Source of the DNA: TMED109 sp002684605
Lineage (GTDB): Bacteria > Pseudomonadota > Alphaproteobacteria > TMED109
Assembly (NCBI GenBank): GCA_913046335.1
Contig: CAJWSU010000005.1
Span: 9,208-73,207, forward strand
Length of the DNA: 64,000 nt
Direction of reading: 5' to 3'
Of this stretch, positions 15,456 to 23,694 are shown one piece after another (within the stretch, counting starts at the first letter, position 1; each line of letters begins with the position of its first letter). The position numbers were made by a program, and so were the translations under genes. The notes under the pieces are model-generated. The model was not told the DNA's origin and made no database searches. It was given only the letters and a program-made list of their open reading frames with translations.

Positions 15456-16331
15456 ATGAATACTGAAGAGTTACCAAAGTCAAAAGTTTTAATAAATGAT
15501 AAAAATATGTCATATGTAGACATTGGATCAGGAGAAACTATGTTATTTCTTCATGGTAACCCAACTTCGTCTTATTTATGGAGAAATATTATACCATATT
15601 TCACAGATTCTTATAGGTGTGTTGCGCCAGACTTAATAGGTATGGGAGATTCTGATAAATTAAAATCTAACAGTCCAGGTACGTATACATATATTGAGCA
15701 TAGGAAATGGCTTAATGAAATATTAGAAAAATTAAATCTAGGAGATAAGATAATATTAGTTATTCACGATTGGGGCTCGGCACTTGGCTTTGATTGGGCG
15801 TTAAGAAACATTAATAGAGTTGCAGGAATTGTATATATGGAAGGAATTGTCTCTCCATTAACATGGGATGATTGGGATAAAAAGTCAGCTCCTGTTTTTC
15901 AAGCATTTAGATCAGATGCAGGAGAGAATATGGTAATAGAAAAAAATATATTTGTAGAAAAAGTTCTTCCAGGATCAGTATTAAGGGGTTTAACAGAAAA
16001 AGAAATGGATGTTTATAGAAGGCCATTTCTTAAAAAAGAAGATAGAAGGCCTACCTTAGATTGGCCTAATCAAATTCCAATTGATACTTATCCAGAAGAT
16101 GTAACAAATATAGTAAAACAATATTCTGATTTTTTTAAGATTAATCATGTTCCTAAATTATTTATTAATGCAGAACCAGGAGCAATTCTAGTTGGTAAGC
16201 AGAGAGAGCATTGTAGAACTTGGCCAAACCAAACTGAAATAACAGTTCCTGGAAGTCACTTTATCCAAGAAGATTCTCCAGATTTAATAGGAGAGGGAAT
16301 ACTTAATTGGCTAAAATCACAAAATATCTAG
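15456..16331 (+). CDS. Haloalkane dehalogenase (HLD-II type)
   Basis: A 291-residue alpha/beta hydrolase that hydrolyses carbon-halogen bonds. The full catalytic pentad can be seen: nucleophile D105 in IHDWGS, base H268 in GSHFIQED, catalytic acid E129 in YMEGIVSPLTWDDW, and halide-stabilising N35 (HGNPTSS) and W106. The position of the acid after strand 6 places it in subfamily II (DhaA/LinB-like). This gives alcohol plus halide from halogenated alkanes, which exist naturally in seawater. It follows the enoyl-CoA hydratase closely, and its 3' end overlaps the next small secreted-protein gene by 25 bases. Cytoplasmic. Confidence 0.9.
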   Translation: MNTEELPKSKVLINDKNMSYVDIGSGETMLFLHGNPTSSYLWRNIIPYFTDSYRCVAPDLIGMGDSDKLKSNSPGTYTYIEHRKWLNEILEKLNLGDKIILVIHDWGSALGFDWALRNINRVAGIVYMEGIVSPLTWDDWDKKSAPVFQAFRSDAGENMVIEKNIFVEKVLPGSVLRGLTEKEMDVYRRPFLKKEDRRPTLDWPNQIPIDTYPEDVTNIVKQYSDFFKINHVPKLFINAEPGAILVGKQREHCRTWPNQTEITVPGSHFIQEDSPDLIGEGILNWLKSQNI

Positions 16332-16654
16332 TTTATTCTTTATTAATTTTATATGCACTTTTAAATAAAGTTTATTCTATTGAGTCAGCTGCACACAAAG
16401 TAGAAGTAGCAAAATGTTATGGCATACTTATGACAATAAAAAATAATAGTTTAGATAGTAAAATCTCATTTAAATCAGATCAAATTTTAAATTTATATTA
16501 TGAGAAAATTATTAGATTAAATATAGGTTCTCTTATGATGAAAGAAATGAGTGAGTTTGGCGCGAATGTTATATATGACGATGTAATAAATCTAAATAAA
16601 GTTAAAGTTAATAAGTCAATCCAGAAATGTATAAGTATTTTTAAAGTTGGTTAA
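16307..16654 (+). CDS. Small exported protein of unknown function
   Basis: A 115-residue protein beginning TTG, with GGAGAGGG 8 bases upstream inside the dehalogenase gene. The N-terminus is a good signal peptide (MAKITKYLVYSLLILYALLNKVYS). The mature part of about 90 residues has two Cys (AKCYG and QKCIS), possibly one disulfide, and no motif I recognise. The 25-base overlap with the dehalogenase indicates translational coupling. It is convergent with the cytochrome gene, only 2 bases apart. Confidence 0.62.
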   Translation: MAKITKYLVYSLLILYALLNKVYSIESAAHKVEVAKCYGILMTIKNNSLDSKISFKSDQILNLYYEKIIRLNIGSLMMKEMSEFGANVIYDDVINLNKVKVNKSIQKCISIFKVG

Positions 16655-16656
16655 AT

Positions 16657-17310
16657 TTACTCTCTAATAGCAGAAGAGTTTAAAGTAAGCTCATTTTTAT
16701 ATTTCCAGCAGGCTGCGTAACTTCCGGTCCAACCTCTGCCTTCTTTTTTTAAATTATCATATCTTACTTTTCTAAAGGCGGAATGACACTTTCCACAGGA
16801 TAGTGCAAGCATACATACTGACCTCTTAATATTTGAATTATCATTTTCATCAAATGCTTTGTTTAAATTATTAGATGCAATAACTGAATCAGTATAATAT
16901 CTATTGAAGGCATCAGGTAAAATCCATACTAAGCGTTCAGCACTTGTAGTATTTACATGAGCTACACTCGTGTGCAATGGCCAAAAATTTTCTACCTGTT
17001 TTAGTAAACTTGTAACCTCTAAAGCATCTTGTTTAGCATCTTTTGCATGAATTAAAGCATATGTTTCTAGAGGATTTGTTTTGTTTCTATTGCCTATAAC
17101 TATAGATGATCCATCAGAAGATGTAACTGTATCTCCAGGAATAGCAATAAGTGTAGACAGTCTATCTACTCTTGACCACATGGCCTGCATTGCTTGCTGC
17201 CTTACATCTACCATTGTTTGTTTTTCTTCGTAGGTGGCATCTGCATAGCTAAAACTTATAGTAATAATCATCAATGCTAAAGCTATGAATATGATATATA
17301 TAGACTTCAT
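16657..17310 (-). CDS. Cytochrome c' (class II) family protein with extended tail
   Basis: A 217-residue periplasmic c-type cytochrome. The signal peptide ends at SYA (residue 23). The single haem motif is C172-x2-C175-H176 in SCGKCHSAFR, placed late in the chain as in the four-helix cytochrome c' fold. The mature protein is about 195 residues against roughly 130 for classical cytochrome c', because of an insert around 57-85 and a 38-residue tail with an extra Cys (AACWKYKNEL). Roles of the family include NO binding and electron transfer. It diverges from the Sel1-like gene. Confidence 0.8.
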   Translation of the reverse strand: MKSIYIIFIALALMIITISFSYADATYEEKQTMVDVRQQAMQAMWSRVDRLSTLIAIPGDTVTSSDGSSIVIGNRNKTNPLETYALIHAKDAKQDALEVTSLLKQVENFWPLHTSVAHVNTTSAERLVWILPDAFNRYYTDSVIASNNLNKAFDENDNSNIKRSVCMLALSCGKCHSAFRKVRYDNLKKEGRGWTGSYAACWKYKNELTLNSSAIRE

Positions 17311-17416
17311 TTGTACCTCTTAATTTAATATATAAATATTTTATACATATAGTATACTAATTATGTTAATCAAGTAACTAATAATTTACTATCTTTAATT
17401 AGTATAAGGTTATTTC

Positions 17417-18163
17417 ATGCATAGGTTTTTTATTGCTATTGTCATTCTTGCATTACAATTTATTGTAGCTAAATATTCTATTGCTGATTATTCAAGTTCC
17501 TTAAGAGCTTATAACGACAATAACTTTAAGTTGTCAATTAGTGAATGTGAACATTTAATTAATGACTCTAAATGCTTGAATATACTAGGAATAATATATT
17601 TGAATGGTTATGGAGTGTCTAAGGACATAGATAAAGCTTCTATTTTATTCATTCAATCAGATAAATTAGGAAATAGCTCAGCAAAATTTAATTTAGGTTG
17701 GATGGCTCTTATGGGTCTGGGAGAAGAAGTAAATATTGAGAAGGCTTCTAATTACTTCAAATTATCTCTAAAAGAGACTAATAAATATAATATTTCCAAA
17801 AGTGTAGACGAAGAATTATTATTAGAATCTAATAATAATTTAATTAAATTAAGTAAAAACAATTTCATTGCTAAATTCAATTTTTTTTATACAGAGTATC
17901 TTAAACTAGATATTTTATTTTTATCTAAAATTAATAATGAAAAAAAATATATAAAGGATATATCTTTAATAAAAAAAAAATTAAGTATTTATGAAGATAA
18001 GTTGATTAATTTGGAAGTTAATATTAATGATTTAAAACTGAAAATTAAAAATGAACAAGATCTATTGTTAACATTATTAATTTTAAATCTAAGTGCAAAT
18101 TATATAGAATTTGAGAGAGTAATAAAACAAACCTATGTAAATTTAATAAAAATTAACATCTGA
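17417..18163 (+). CDS. Exported Sel1-repeat protein
   Basis: A 248-residue protein with a signal peptide (about 23 residues, ending SIA-DY). Two Sel1-like repeats follow: ILGIIYLNGYGVSKDIDKA and the stretch around FNLGWMALMGLGEEVNIEKA, covering about residues 50-105. The second half is rich in Lys, Leu and Asn with a probable coiled coil (about 165-215). Sel1 proteins act as protein-protein scaffolds in the periplasm or envelope. It lies 14 bases before another small exported protein and is likely co-transcribed with it. No partner can be named. Confidence 0.72.
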   Translation: MHRFFIAIVILALQFIVAKYSIADYSSSLRAYNDNNFKLSISECEHLINDSKCLNILGIIYLNGYGVSKDIDKASILFIQSDKLGNSSAKFNLGWMALMGLGEEVNIEKASNYFKLSLKETNKYNISKSVDEELLLESNNNLIKLSKNNFIAKFNFFYTEYLKLDILFLSKINNEKKYIKDISLIKKKLSIYEDKLINLEVNINDLKLKIKNEQDLLLTLLILNLSANYIEFERVIKQTYVNLIKINI

Positions 18164-18177
18164 TATAGGAGTAACGT

Positions 18178-18582
18178 ATGCAAAAAATTGTTTTTATATT
18201 AAGTATCTTTATTTTTTCATTAAGTGCCTTTTCTGAAGAAATTTTAAGGGCTACTATAGAACCTCTTACAAAAGAAGATTTTAATACTTTATCACAAGGT
18301 AATTGCAAATCTTTTTCCAAAACTTTAGTAGAAGCAAGAAATGAGTGGAAGCATGTCATTCCTTATAAATTATCACAAGAATCATTAAAGTATTTTGTTA
18401 TTGGTTATAATTTACAAGAAGAATTAGTCGCAGACATTGTAACTGTTTGGCCTTCATACCAAGGTAGAAGGGATCAATATTTTGTTTTAATTGGGAATAA
18501 GAATTGTTTTGTTAAATGGATAGAATTATTACCTAATAGTATCCAAGAGATAATTGATAACGGGGTCAAAGCTAAAATATAG
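18178..18582 (+). CDS. Small exported protein of unknown function
   Basis: A 134-residue protein with a signal peptide (MQKIVFILSIFIFSLSAFS). A GGAG stands 7 bases before the ATG. The mature part has two Cys (GNCKSF and KNCFVKW) that could form one disulfide, and is otherwise unfamiliar. It follows the Sel1-repeat gene and ends one base before the stop of the convergent OB-fold gene. I do not recognise a family. Confidence 0.65.
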   Translation: MQKIVFILSIFIFSLSAFSEEILRATIEPLTKEDFNTLSQGNCKSFSKTLVEARNEWKHVIPYKLSQESLKYFVIGYNLQEELVADIVTVWPSYQGRRDQYFVLIGNKNCFVKWIELLPNSIQEIIDNGVKAKI

Positions 18583-18990
18583 CTATTTATCTATGATAAA
18601 TTTTGGAATTGTAAATTCTTCATCTTGCTTATCAAAAAATACTTTTACTTTATCACCTATGGAAATTTCATTAATATTATCTGTAATTATATTAGATACA
18701 ATTCTTGCACCTTCTTTCAATATTATTGAGGCAACAATATACGGTACTTCTTCTGTAAAAGCAGGTCCCGCAGGAGCATGAATTACTGTATAAGAATAAA
18801 TTTTGCCTTCGCCAGATACTTCTTTCCATTCAATATTACTGCTATCTTGAGCATTAGTTAATCTTTTTGAGTAAAGGAAGTATTCATTAGTATCTGCTGC
18901 ATATTGAACCATTAATTTATTTGATTTGGCCGCCTCCCAATATATTTTTGAATCTGGGTCTATTGTAGGTCTAGGTTTCTTGAGTTCCAT
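18583..18990 (-). CDS. DUF35-type OB-fold protein without the zinc ribbon cysteines
   Basis: A 135-residue partner protein of thiolase-fold enzymes. The OB-fold half is clear: EWKEVSGEGKIYSYTVIH and EVPYIVASIILKEGARIVSNI. In normal family members the N-terminal part holds a rubredoxin-like zinc ribbon with four Cys (CxxC...CxxC). Here the same stretch, QYAADTNEYFLYSKRLTNAQ, has none, and the protein contains no Cys. The gene is 1 base downstream of the thiolase-like gene, the standard pairing in which the OB-fold protein completes the active site or acyl-CoA channel. The zinc loss is probably an old change, since the frame is intact. Confidence 0.85.
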   Translation of the reverse strand: MELKKPRPTIDPDSKIYWEAAKSNKLMVQYAADTNEYFLYSKRLTNAQDSSNIEWKEVSGEGKIYSYTVIHAPAGPAFTEEVPYIVASIILKEGARIVSNIITDNINEISIGDKVKVFFDKQDEEFTIPKFIIDK

Positions 18991-18991
18991 T

Positions 18992-20170
18992 TTAATTACT
19001 TTCTTTAGAGAGTATTAATGTTGTAGAGCTGGATAATACGCCGCCAGTTCCATGACAAAGTGCATTTACGGGGTTGTCTAGTTGCCTTTCTCCACATAAT
19101 CCCCATAGTTGCCTTGCGGATTCTATAATTGTAAATATTCCATACATTCCTGGATGACAATAACTTAAGCCACCTCCATTTGTATTTAATGCAAAATCAC
19201 CACCAGGAGCAGTCCTCTGATTTTGCACAAAATCTTTACCCTCTCCTATCTTACAAAACCCTATTGCTTCTAAAGTTAAAAGAACAGTTATAGTGAAAGA
19301 GTCATAAATCATAGTTAAATCAATATCATTGGTATTAAGGTTAGACATATTAAAAGCTCTTTTGCTAGATTCTTTTGCTATTTCTAAATGCTCCATATTT
19401 GGCATGTAGTTTATACTGGAATGACTATTGCTTTCTCCAAATCCCCTTATATATATTGGTCTAGTACTTAAATCTTTGGCTTTTTCATTCGTTGTTATTA
19501 CAACAGCACCGCCACCGTCGGTAACTAGGCAACAATCAGATCTATGCAAGGGCGAAGCTATTGGTTTAGATGATAAAACTTCCTCTATTGTCAAGGGCGT
19601 TTGAAATGCTGCATTTCCATTCATACTGGCCCATGCTCTAGTGGATACAGCTATTTCCGCAAGAGTCTCTCTAGTACTTCCATAAGTATGCATATGTCTT
19701 TGAGCAGCAAGAGCGTATCCACCTACAGGAAGAGGGAGTCCACTTACTACTTCAAACTGATTGCTATATAGCGCAGGTCTATCTCCTAAGACTCTAGAAG
19801 CATTAGATTTCTGCAAACTGCCGTATAAAATTAGAACGGTATCACATATCCCAGCTTTGATTGCTTGATAAGCATGATTGACATGAAGTAGGAATGTTGA
19901 TCCTCCAATATTAGTACCTTCTAACCATTTAGGATCCTTAATTCCAAGATACTCAATTAAAACATTTGGTTGCATCATCCCAGGGCCAGGCATACCCCAC
20001 ATTCCTGCAACAGCAAGACCATCTACATCAGAAAATTTTAAACCAGATTGTTTCAATGCTTTTTCAGCACAATATTTCTGAATCGTAAGTTCACTATTAT
20101 TTTCTGCTGCCCTTCCTCTATCTTGAAGAGGAAAGTCAGCGACACCTACTATACATGGTTCTCTATCCAT
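18992..20170 (-). CDS. Thiolase-fold lipid-transfer/retro-aldolase-like protein
   Basis: I start this at ATG 20170 (MDREPCIVGVADFPL), with AAGGA upstream. The longer reading to 20251 runs into the tRNA-Cys gene. The 392-residue protein has the thiolase fold of the SCP2/Ltp group. The expected nucleophilic Cys (NNNCSTGST in SCPx) is absent, with TNIGGST in its place, while the C-terminal GLSYCHPG keeps the His (H339). MIYDSFT holds a Tyr (Y289) where Ltp2-type retro-aldol lyases have a catalytic Tyr. With the OB-fold partner next to it, a carbon-carbon lyase or other acyl-CoA role is more likely than a plain thiolase. This is inference from motifs. Confidence 0.82.
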   Translation of the reverse strand: MDREPCIVGVADFPLQDRGRAAENNSELTIQKYCAEKALKQSGLKFSDVDGLAVAGMWGMPGPGMMQPNVLIEYLGIKDPKWLEGTNIGGSTFLLHVNHAYQAIKAGICDTVLILYGSLQKSNASRVLGDRPALYSNQFEVVSGLPLPVGGYALAAQRHMHTYGSTRETLAEIAVSTRAWASMNGNAAFQTPLTIEEVLSSKPIASPLHRSDCCLVTDGGGAVVITTNEKAKDLSTRPIYIRGFGESNSHSSINYMPNMEHLEIAKESSKRAFNMSNLNTNDIDLTMIYDSFTITVLLTLEAIGFCKIGEGKDFVQNQRTAPGGDFALNTNGGGLSYCHPGMYGIFTIIESARQLWGLCGERQLDNPVNALCHGTGGVLSSSTTLILSKESN

Positions 20171-20183
20171 TAAAAAATCCTTT

Positions 20184-20257
20184 TGGAGGCCCGGGACGGA
20201 ATCGAACCGCCGTACGAGGATTTGCAGTCCACTACATAACCACTCTGACACCGGGCC
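20184..20257 (-). tRNA. tRNA-Cys (GCA)
   Basis: A 74-base cloverleaf with encoded CCA. The acceptor stem GGCCCGG pairs with CCGGGCC, the discriminator is T as expected for Cys, and the T arm carries TTCGATT. The anticodon loop CTGCAAA has GCA at 20225-20223. The 3' end lies 13 bases upstream of the thiolase-like ATG, so the two may share a transcript. Confidence 0.95.
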
Positions 20258-20428
20258 TTAAAATTTTAATATTTTTAAATTATATATATTTAAAAATTTA
20301 AATAAATTTAGGAAAATATACGCTATATTACTAATGAGGTAAATTAATATTATTATGTATTTAATCTTTATTTGATATAAATATAGTAATATTAAAAAAA
20401 GAAAATATTGATTTGAGAGAATATAGTT

Positions 20429-22921
20429 ATGTTTAATAGTTTTTATAAAAACTTTATATTTAAATTTCCTAAGGTAATATTTTTTTTACTATTAACTTTG
20501 TTTATGGTTTTTGGCTATTTTGCAAAATTTTTAGTTATTGATGCTTCTTCTGATACTTTAATTTTAGAAGGGGATAAAGATTTAGAATACACCCAATTAC
20601 TTAGCAAAAGATATTATTCTCCAGATTTTTTAATACTTGCTTATACTCCAAATGAAAATTTATTTTCAGTTAACACAATTAAAAACATTGAATCTATTTC
20701 TTCAAAGCTATTAAATTTAGAGGCAGTTACGTCAGTTACATCTATATTAAATGTTCCTTTACTTTTAAGTCCTCCATTAAAAATTTCTTCGTTATCAGAA
20801 GGTATTCCAAACCTTAAGGATGAAGGGTTAGATTTAAAATTAGTGAAAAAAGAGTTTATAAATAGCCCAATATATAAAGATAATTTAGTAAGTAGTGATT
20901 TTAGAACTACTTCAATCGTTATAAACCTTAAAGAAGATAATGGTGCTATTCAATTAAGAGATGAAAGAAATAGATTAAGAAAAAAACAAAGTAAAAATCT
21001 AATTAATGAATCTGAGTCTAAAAAATTAGAAATAATAGAAAAGACTTACAGGTCTTATAAAAATAAATCAAAAATTCAAAATGAAGAAACAATTAATAGT
21101 ATCAGAAATATTATAAAGCCTTATCAAAAAGAAGAAGTTATTTTTCTTGGAGGTTTGAATATGATTACTAATGATGTTGTAAATTTTGTTAAGAATGATC
21201 TAAAAATATTTGGTATTTCTATTCTATTATTTTTAGTTATTACCCTTATGATAATTTTTAGGCAATTAAGGTGGGTTTTAATTCCCTTAATAACATGTTC
21301 TTTTTCTGTAATTATTACATCAGGTATTTTAAGTATTTTTTCCTGGGATGTTACAATTATTTCGTCTAATTTTATTTCTCTTCAATTGATTTTTACTATG
21401 GCTATAATAGTTCATCTTACAGTCAAATATAGAGAATTATACTCTTTTAACTCAGATTTGTCACAAAAAGATCTATTAATAAAAACAGTTTCTTCAATGG
21501 CTCTTCCATGCTTATACACAGTTGCAACAACTATTGTAGGTTTTTCATCTTTAGTTTTTTCTGGCCTTTTACCAGTTATAAATTTTGGATGGATGATGAG
21601 TATAGGTATTATTATTTCTTTGATAAGTGCATTTATTCTATTTCCAATAATGCAAATAAATTTAAATAAAATTAGTCCAAATTTAAAATTTGAACAAAGT
21701 ATTCCTTTACCTAAATACTTTGCAGATCTATCTGATTTTATAGGTAAAAAAGTTATATTTTTATCTTTTTTTATTTTTATCATCGGAGCAATAGGAATAA
21801 CTCAGCTTAAGGTAGAAAATAGTTTCATTGATTATTTTAAAAATAGTAGTGAAATTTATAAAGGAATGAAATTAATAGATCAAAAATTAGGCGGTACTAC
21901 TTTATTAGATATTACTATAGACTTTAATGATAGTTTTGATGAAGAAATATATATAGAACCTGAAGGAGAATTTGAAGAGGATGAGTTTGATTTTTTAGAA
22001 GAAGATATTTCTTCTGATGATAATGGTTCTAAATTATTTTTTACATCCTCAAAAATGGATTTAATAACAAAGATACATGATTATTTAGAAAAACAACCTG
22101 AAATTGGCAAAGTTATGTCTTTTGCTACTTTATTAAAGGTTGGAAAATTACTTAATAATGGAAATGATTTAGATATAATTCAATTAGCTTTATTATATTC
22201 TGAGCTGCCAGATCAATATAAAAGAATAATTGTTGCTCCTTATATATCTATTGATGATAATCAAGCTAAGATAAGTGTGAGAATTAAAGATTCTATGCCT
22301 AAGTTAAGAAGAAATGATTTTTTAAAAAAATTAAACATAGAGATTCCTAATATAGCTAATATTGATCCTGATAGTATACACTATAGTAATGTATTGATTT
22401 TATATAATAATATGCTTCAAAGTCTATTTAAGTCACAAATACTTACAATAGGAAGTGTTATAATCTTGTTATTTTTTATGTTTTTACTTTTATTTAAATC
22501 TATTAAAGTTTCACTAATTGCATTAATACCAAATGTAATATCTATAGGTTTGGTATTAGGGTTTATGGGTTGGTTTAAAATTCCATTAGATATGATGACT
22601 ATTACGATTGCAGCTATAAGTATGGGAATAGCAGTAGATAATACTATACATTATATATATAGGTATAAAAATGAATTAATTATAGACAATAATTATAGCT
22701 TAGCTATGCGACGAACTCACATGAGTATAGGTTTTGCAATGTATTATACTTCTGTTACGATAATTATAGGTTTCTTTATCTTAGTGTTTTCTAATTTTAT
22801 TCCTAGTATATATTTTGGACTGTTAACAAGTTTAGCCATGTTTATGGCATTACTTTCATCATTAATTCTATTGCCTCAATTATTAATTACCTTTAAGCCA
22901 TTTAAAACTTATAATAGTTAA
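20429..22921 (+). CDS. RND-superfamily (MMPL type) exporter
   Basis: An 830-residue membrane protein with the RND layout: one N-terminal helix (about 13-33), a large periplasmic loop, five helices (about 260-415), a helix near 440-460, a second large loop, and five helices (about 660-825). The sterol-sensing-like segment AISMGIAVDNTIHYIYRY near 730-750 is typical of COG1033 predicted exporters, which move lipids or hydrophobic compounds. The second loop holds a very acidic stretch near 505-535. It is alone on its transcript, between tRNA-Cys and the pcm-like gene. No periplasmic adaptor gene lies beside it, though tolC is close. Confidence 0.83.
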   Translation: MFNSFYKNFIFKFPKVIFFLLLTLFMVFGYFAKFLVIDASSDTLILEGDKDLEYTQLLSKRYYSPDFLILAYTPNENLFSVNTIKNIESISSKLLNLEAVTSVTSILNVPLLLSPPLKISSLSEGIPNLKDEGLDLKLVKKEFINSPIYKDNLVSSDFRTTSIVINLKEDNGAIQLRDERNRLRKKQSKNLINESESKKLEIIEKTYRSYKNKSKIQNEETINSIRNIIKPYQKEEVIFLGGLNMITNDVVNFVKNDLKIFGISILLFLVITLMIIFRQLRWVLIPLITCSFSVIITSGILSIFSWDVTIISSNFISLQLIFTMAIIVHLTVKYRELYSFNSDLSQKDLLIKTVSSMALPCLYTVATTIVGFSSLVFSGLLPVINFGWMMSIGIIISLISAFILFPIMQINLNKISPNLKFEQSIPLPKYFADLSDFIGKKVIFLSFFIFIIGAIGITQLKVENSFIDYFKNSSEIYKGMKLIDQKLGGTTLLDITIDFNDSFDEEIYIEPEGEFEEDEFDFLEEDISSDDNGSKLFFTSSKMDLITKIHDYLEKQPEIGKVMSFATLLKVGKLLNNGNDLDIIQLALLYSELPDQYKRIIVAPYISIDDNQAKISVRIKDSMPKLRRNDFLKKLNIEIPNIANIDPDSIHYSNVLILYNNMLQSLFKSQILTIGSVIILLFFMFLLLFKSIKVSLIALIPNVISIGLVLGFMGWFKIPLDMMTITIAAISMGIAVDNTIHYIYRYKNELIIDNNYSLAMRRTHMSIGFAMYYTSVTIIIGFFILVFSNFIPSIYFGLLTSLAMFMALLSSLILLPQLLITFKPFKTYNS

Positions 22922-23004
22922 AGTAAATATTTAGTAAAACTAACTTAACATTTTTAACCATATACTATATTAAGAAATAAAGTTTTTTAGTGAGGAGCTT
23001 GTAA

Positions 23005-23673
23005 TTGTCCGTTTCAATAGAAGTAATGAACAAAAATATGATAGATAGGCAATTAAAACCTGTTGGAGTTAATGATAAATTAATACTAGATGCTTTCAAA
23101 AGTATACCTCGTGAATTGTTTGTAGATATAAATAAGAAATCAATAGCATACCATGAAGGTGATATGGAAATTAAAGAAGGTCGCTGGCTATTATCAGCTG
23201 GATTAATAGGACGCTTAATAAGTTCAGTTTCTATTTCGAAAGAAGATGTAATATTAGAAATTGGTTCTTGTACTGGTTATGCAACAGCTATTTTAGAAAA
23301 GTTATCATCTTTAGTTGTAGGTATTGAGAAAGATTATAATTTAAGAAACGATGCTAATAATATATTGGCAAAAATTGGTGCAGATAGCGCGCTAATAGTA
23401 GATGGAGATCATATGCTTGGTAATATTAAAAGTGCTCCATATGATAAAATTTTTATTTTTGGGTCTGTAAAATCTATTCCTGATGAATTATTTAATCAAT
23501 TAGCAGATCATGGTAAAATAGTTTGTGGTATTAAAGGCCAAAATAATGATAAATCATATGGAAAGGCAGTTGTATTTAAAAAAAATAGAGGTATAGTTAG
23601 TAGCTCATCTATATTTAACGCAAATATTCCAGCTATGTTTGGTTTTGATAATGAAGATGTTTTTGAGTTTTAA
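23005..23673 (+). CDS. Protein-L-isoaspartate O-methyltransferase-like protein (tolC-linked)
   Basis: A 222-residue SAM-dependent methyltransferase of the PCMT family, with FKSIPRELFVD and the SAM-binding EIGSCTGYATAIL near 93-105. The start is TTG at 23005, 8 bases after GAGGAG. In many alphaproteobacteria a PCMT-like gene precedes tolC, popZ and valS in this order. This lineage is diverged from classic repair enzymes: the GYGQTIS-type loop is replaced by EIKEGRWLLSAG. The substrate may therefore not be isoaspartate. The second PCMT gene is at 46881. Confidence 0.82.
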   Translation: MSVSIEVMNKNMIDRQLKPVGVNDKLILDAFKSIPRELFVDINKKSIAYHEGDMEIKEGRWLLSAGLIGRLISSVSISKEDVILEIGSCTGYATAILEKLSSLVVGIEKDYNLRNDANNILAKIGADSALIVDGDHMLGNIKSAPYDKIFIFGSVKSIPDELFNQLADHGKIVCGIKGQNNDKSYGKAVVFKKNRGIVSSSSIFNANIPAMFGFDNEDVFEF

Positions 23674-23694
23674 TAGGTTTTAGAAGGATATATA

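Noticed and set aside
20171..20251. N-terminal extension of the thiolase-like gene
   Set aside because: It runs through the tRNA-Cys gene (20184-20257), and a good ATG with AAGGA lies at 20170.
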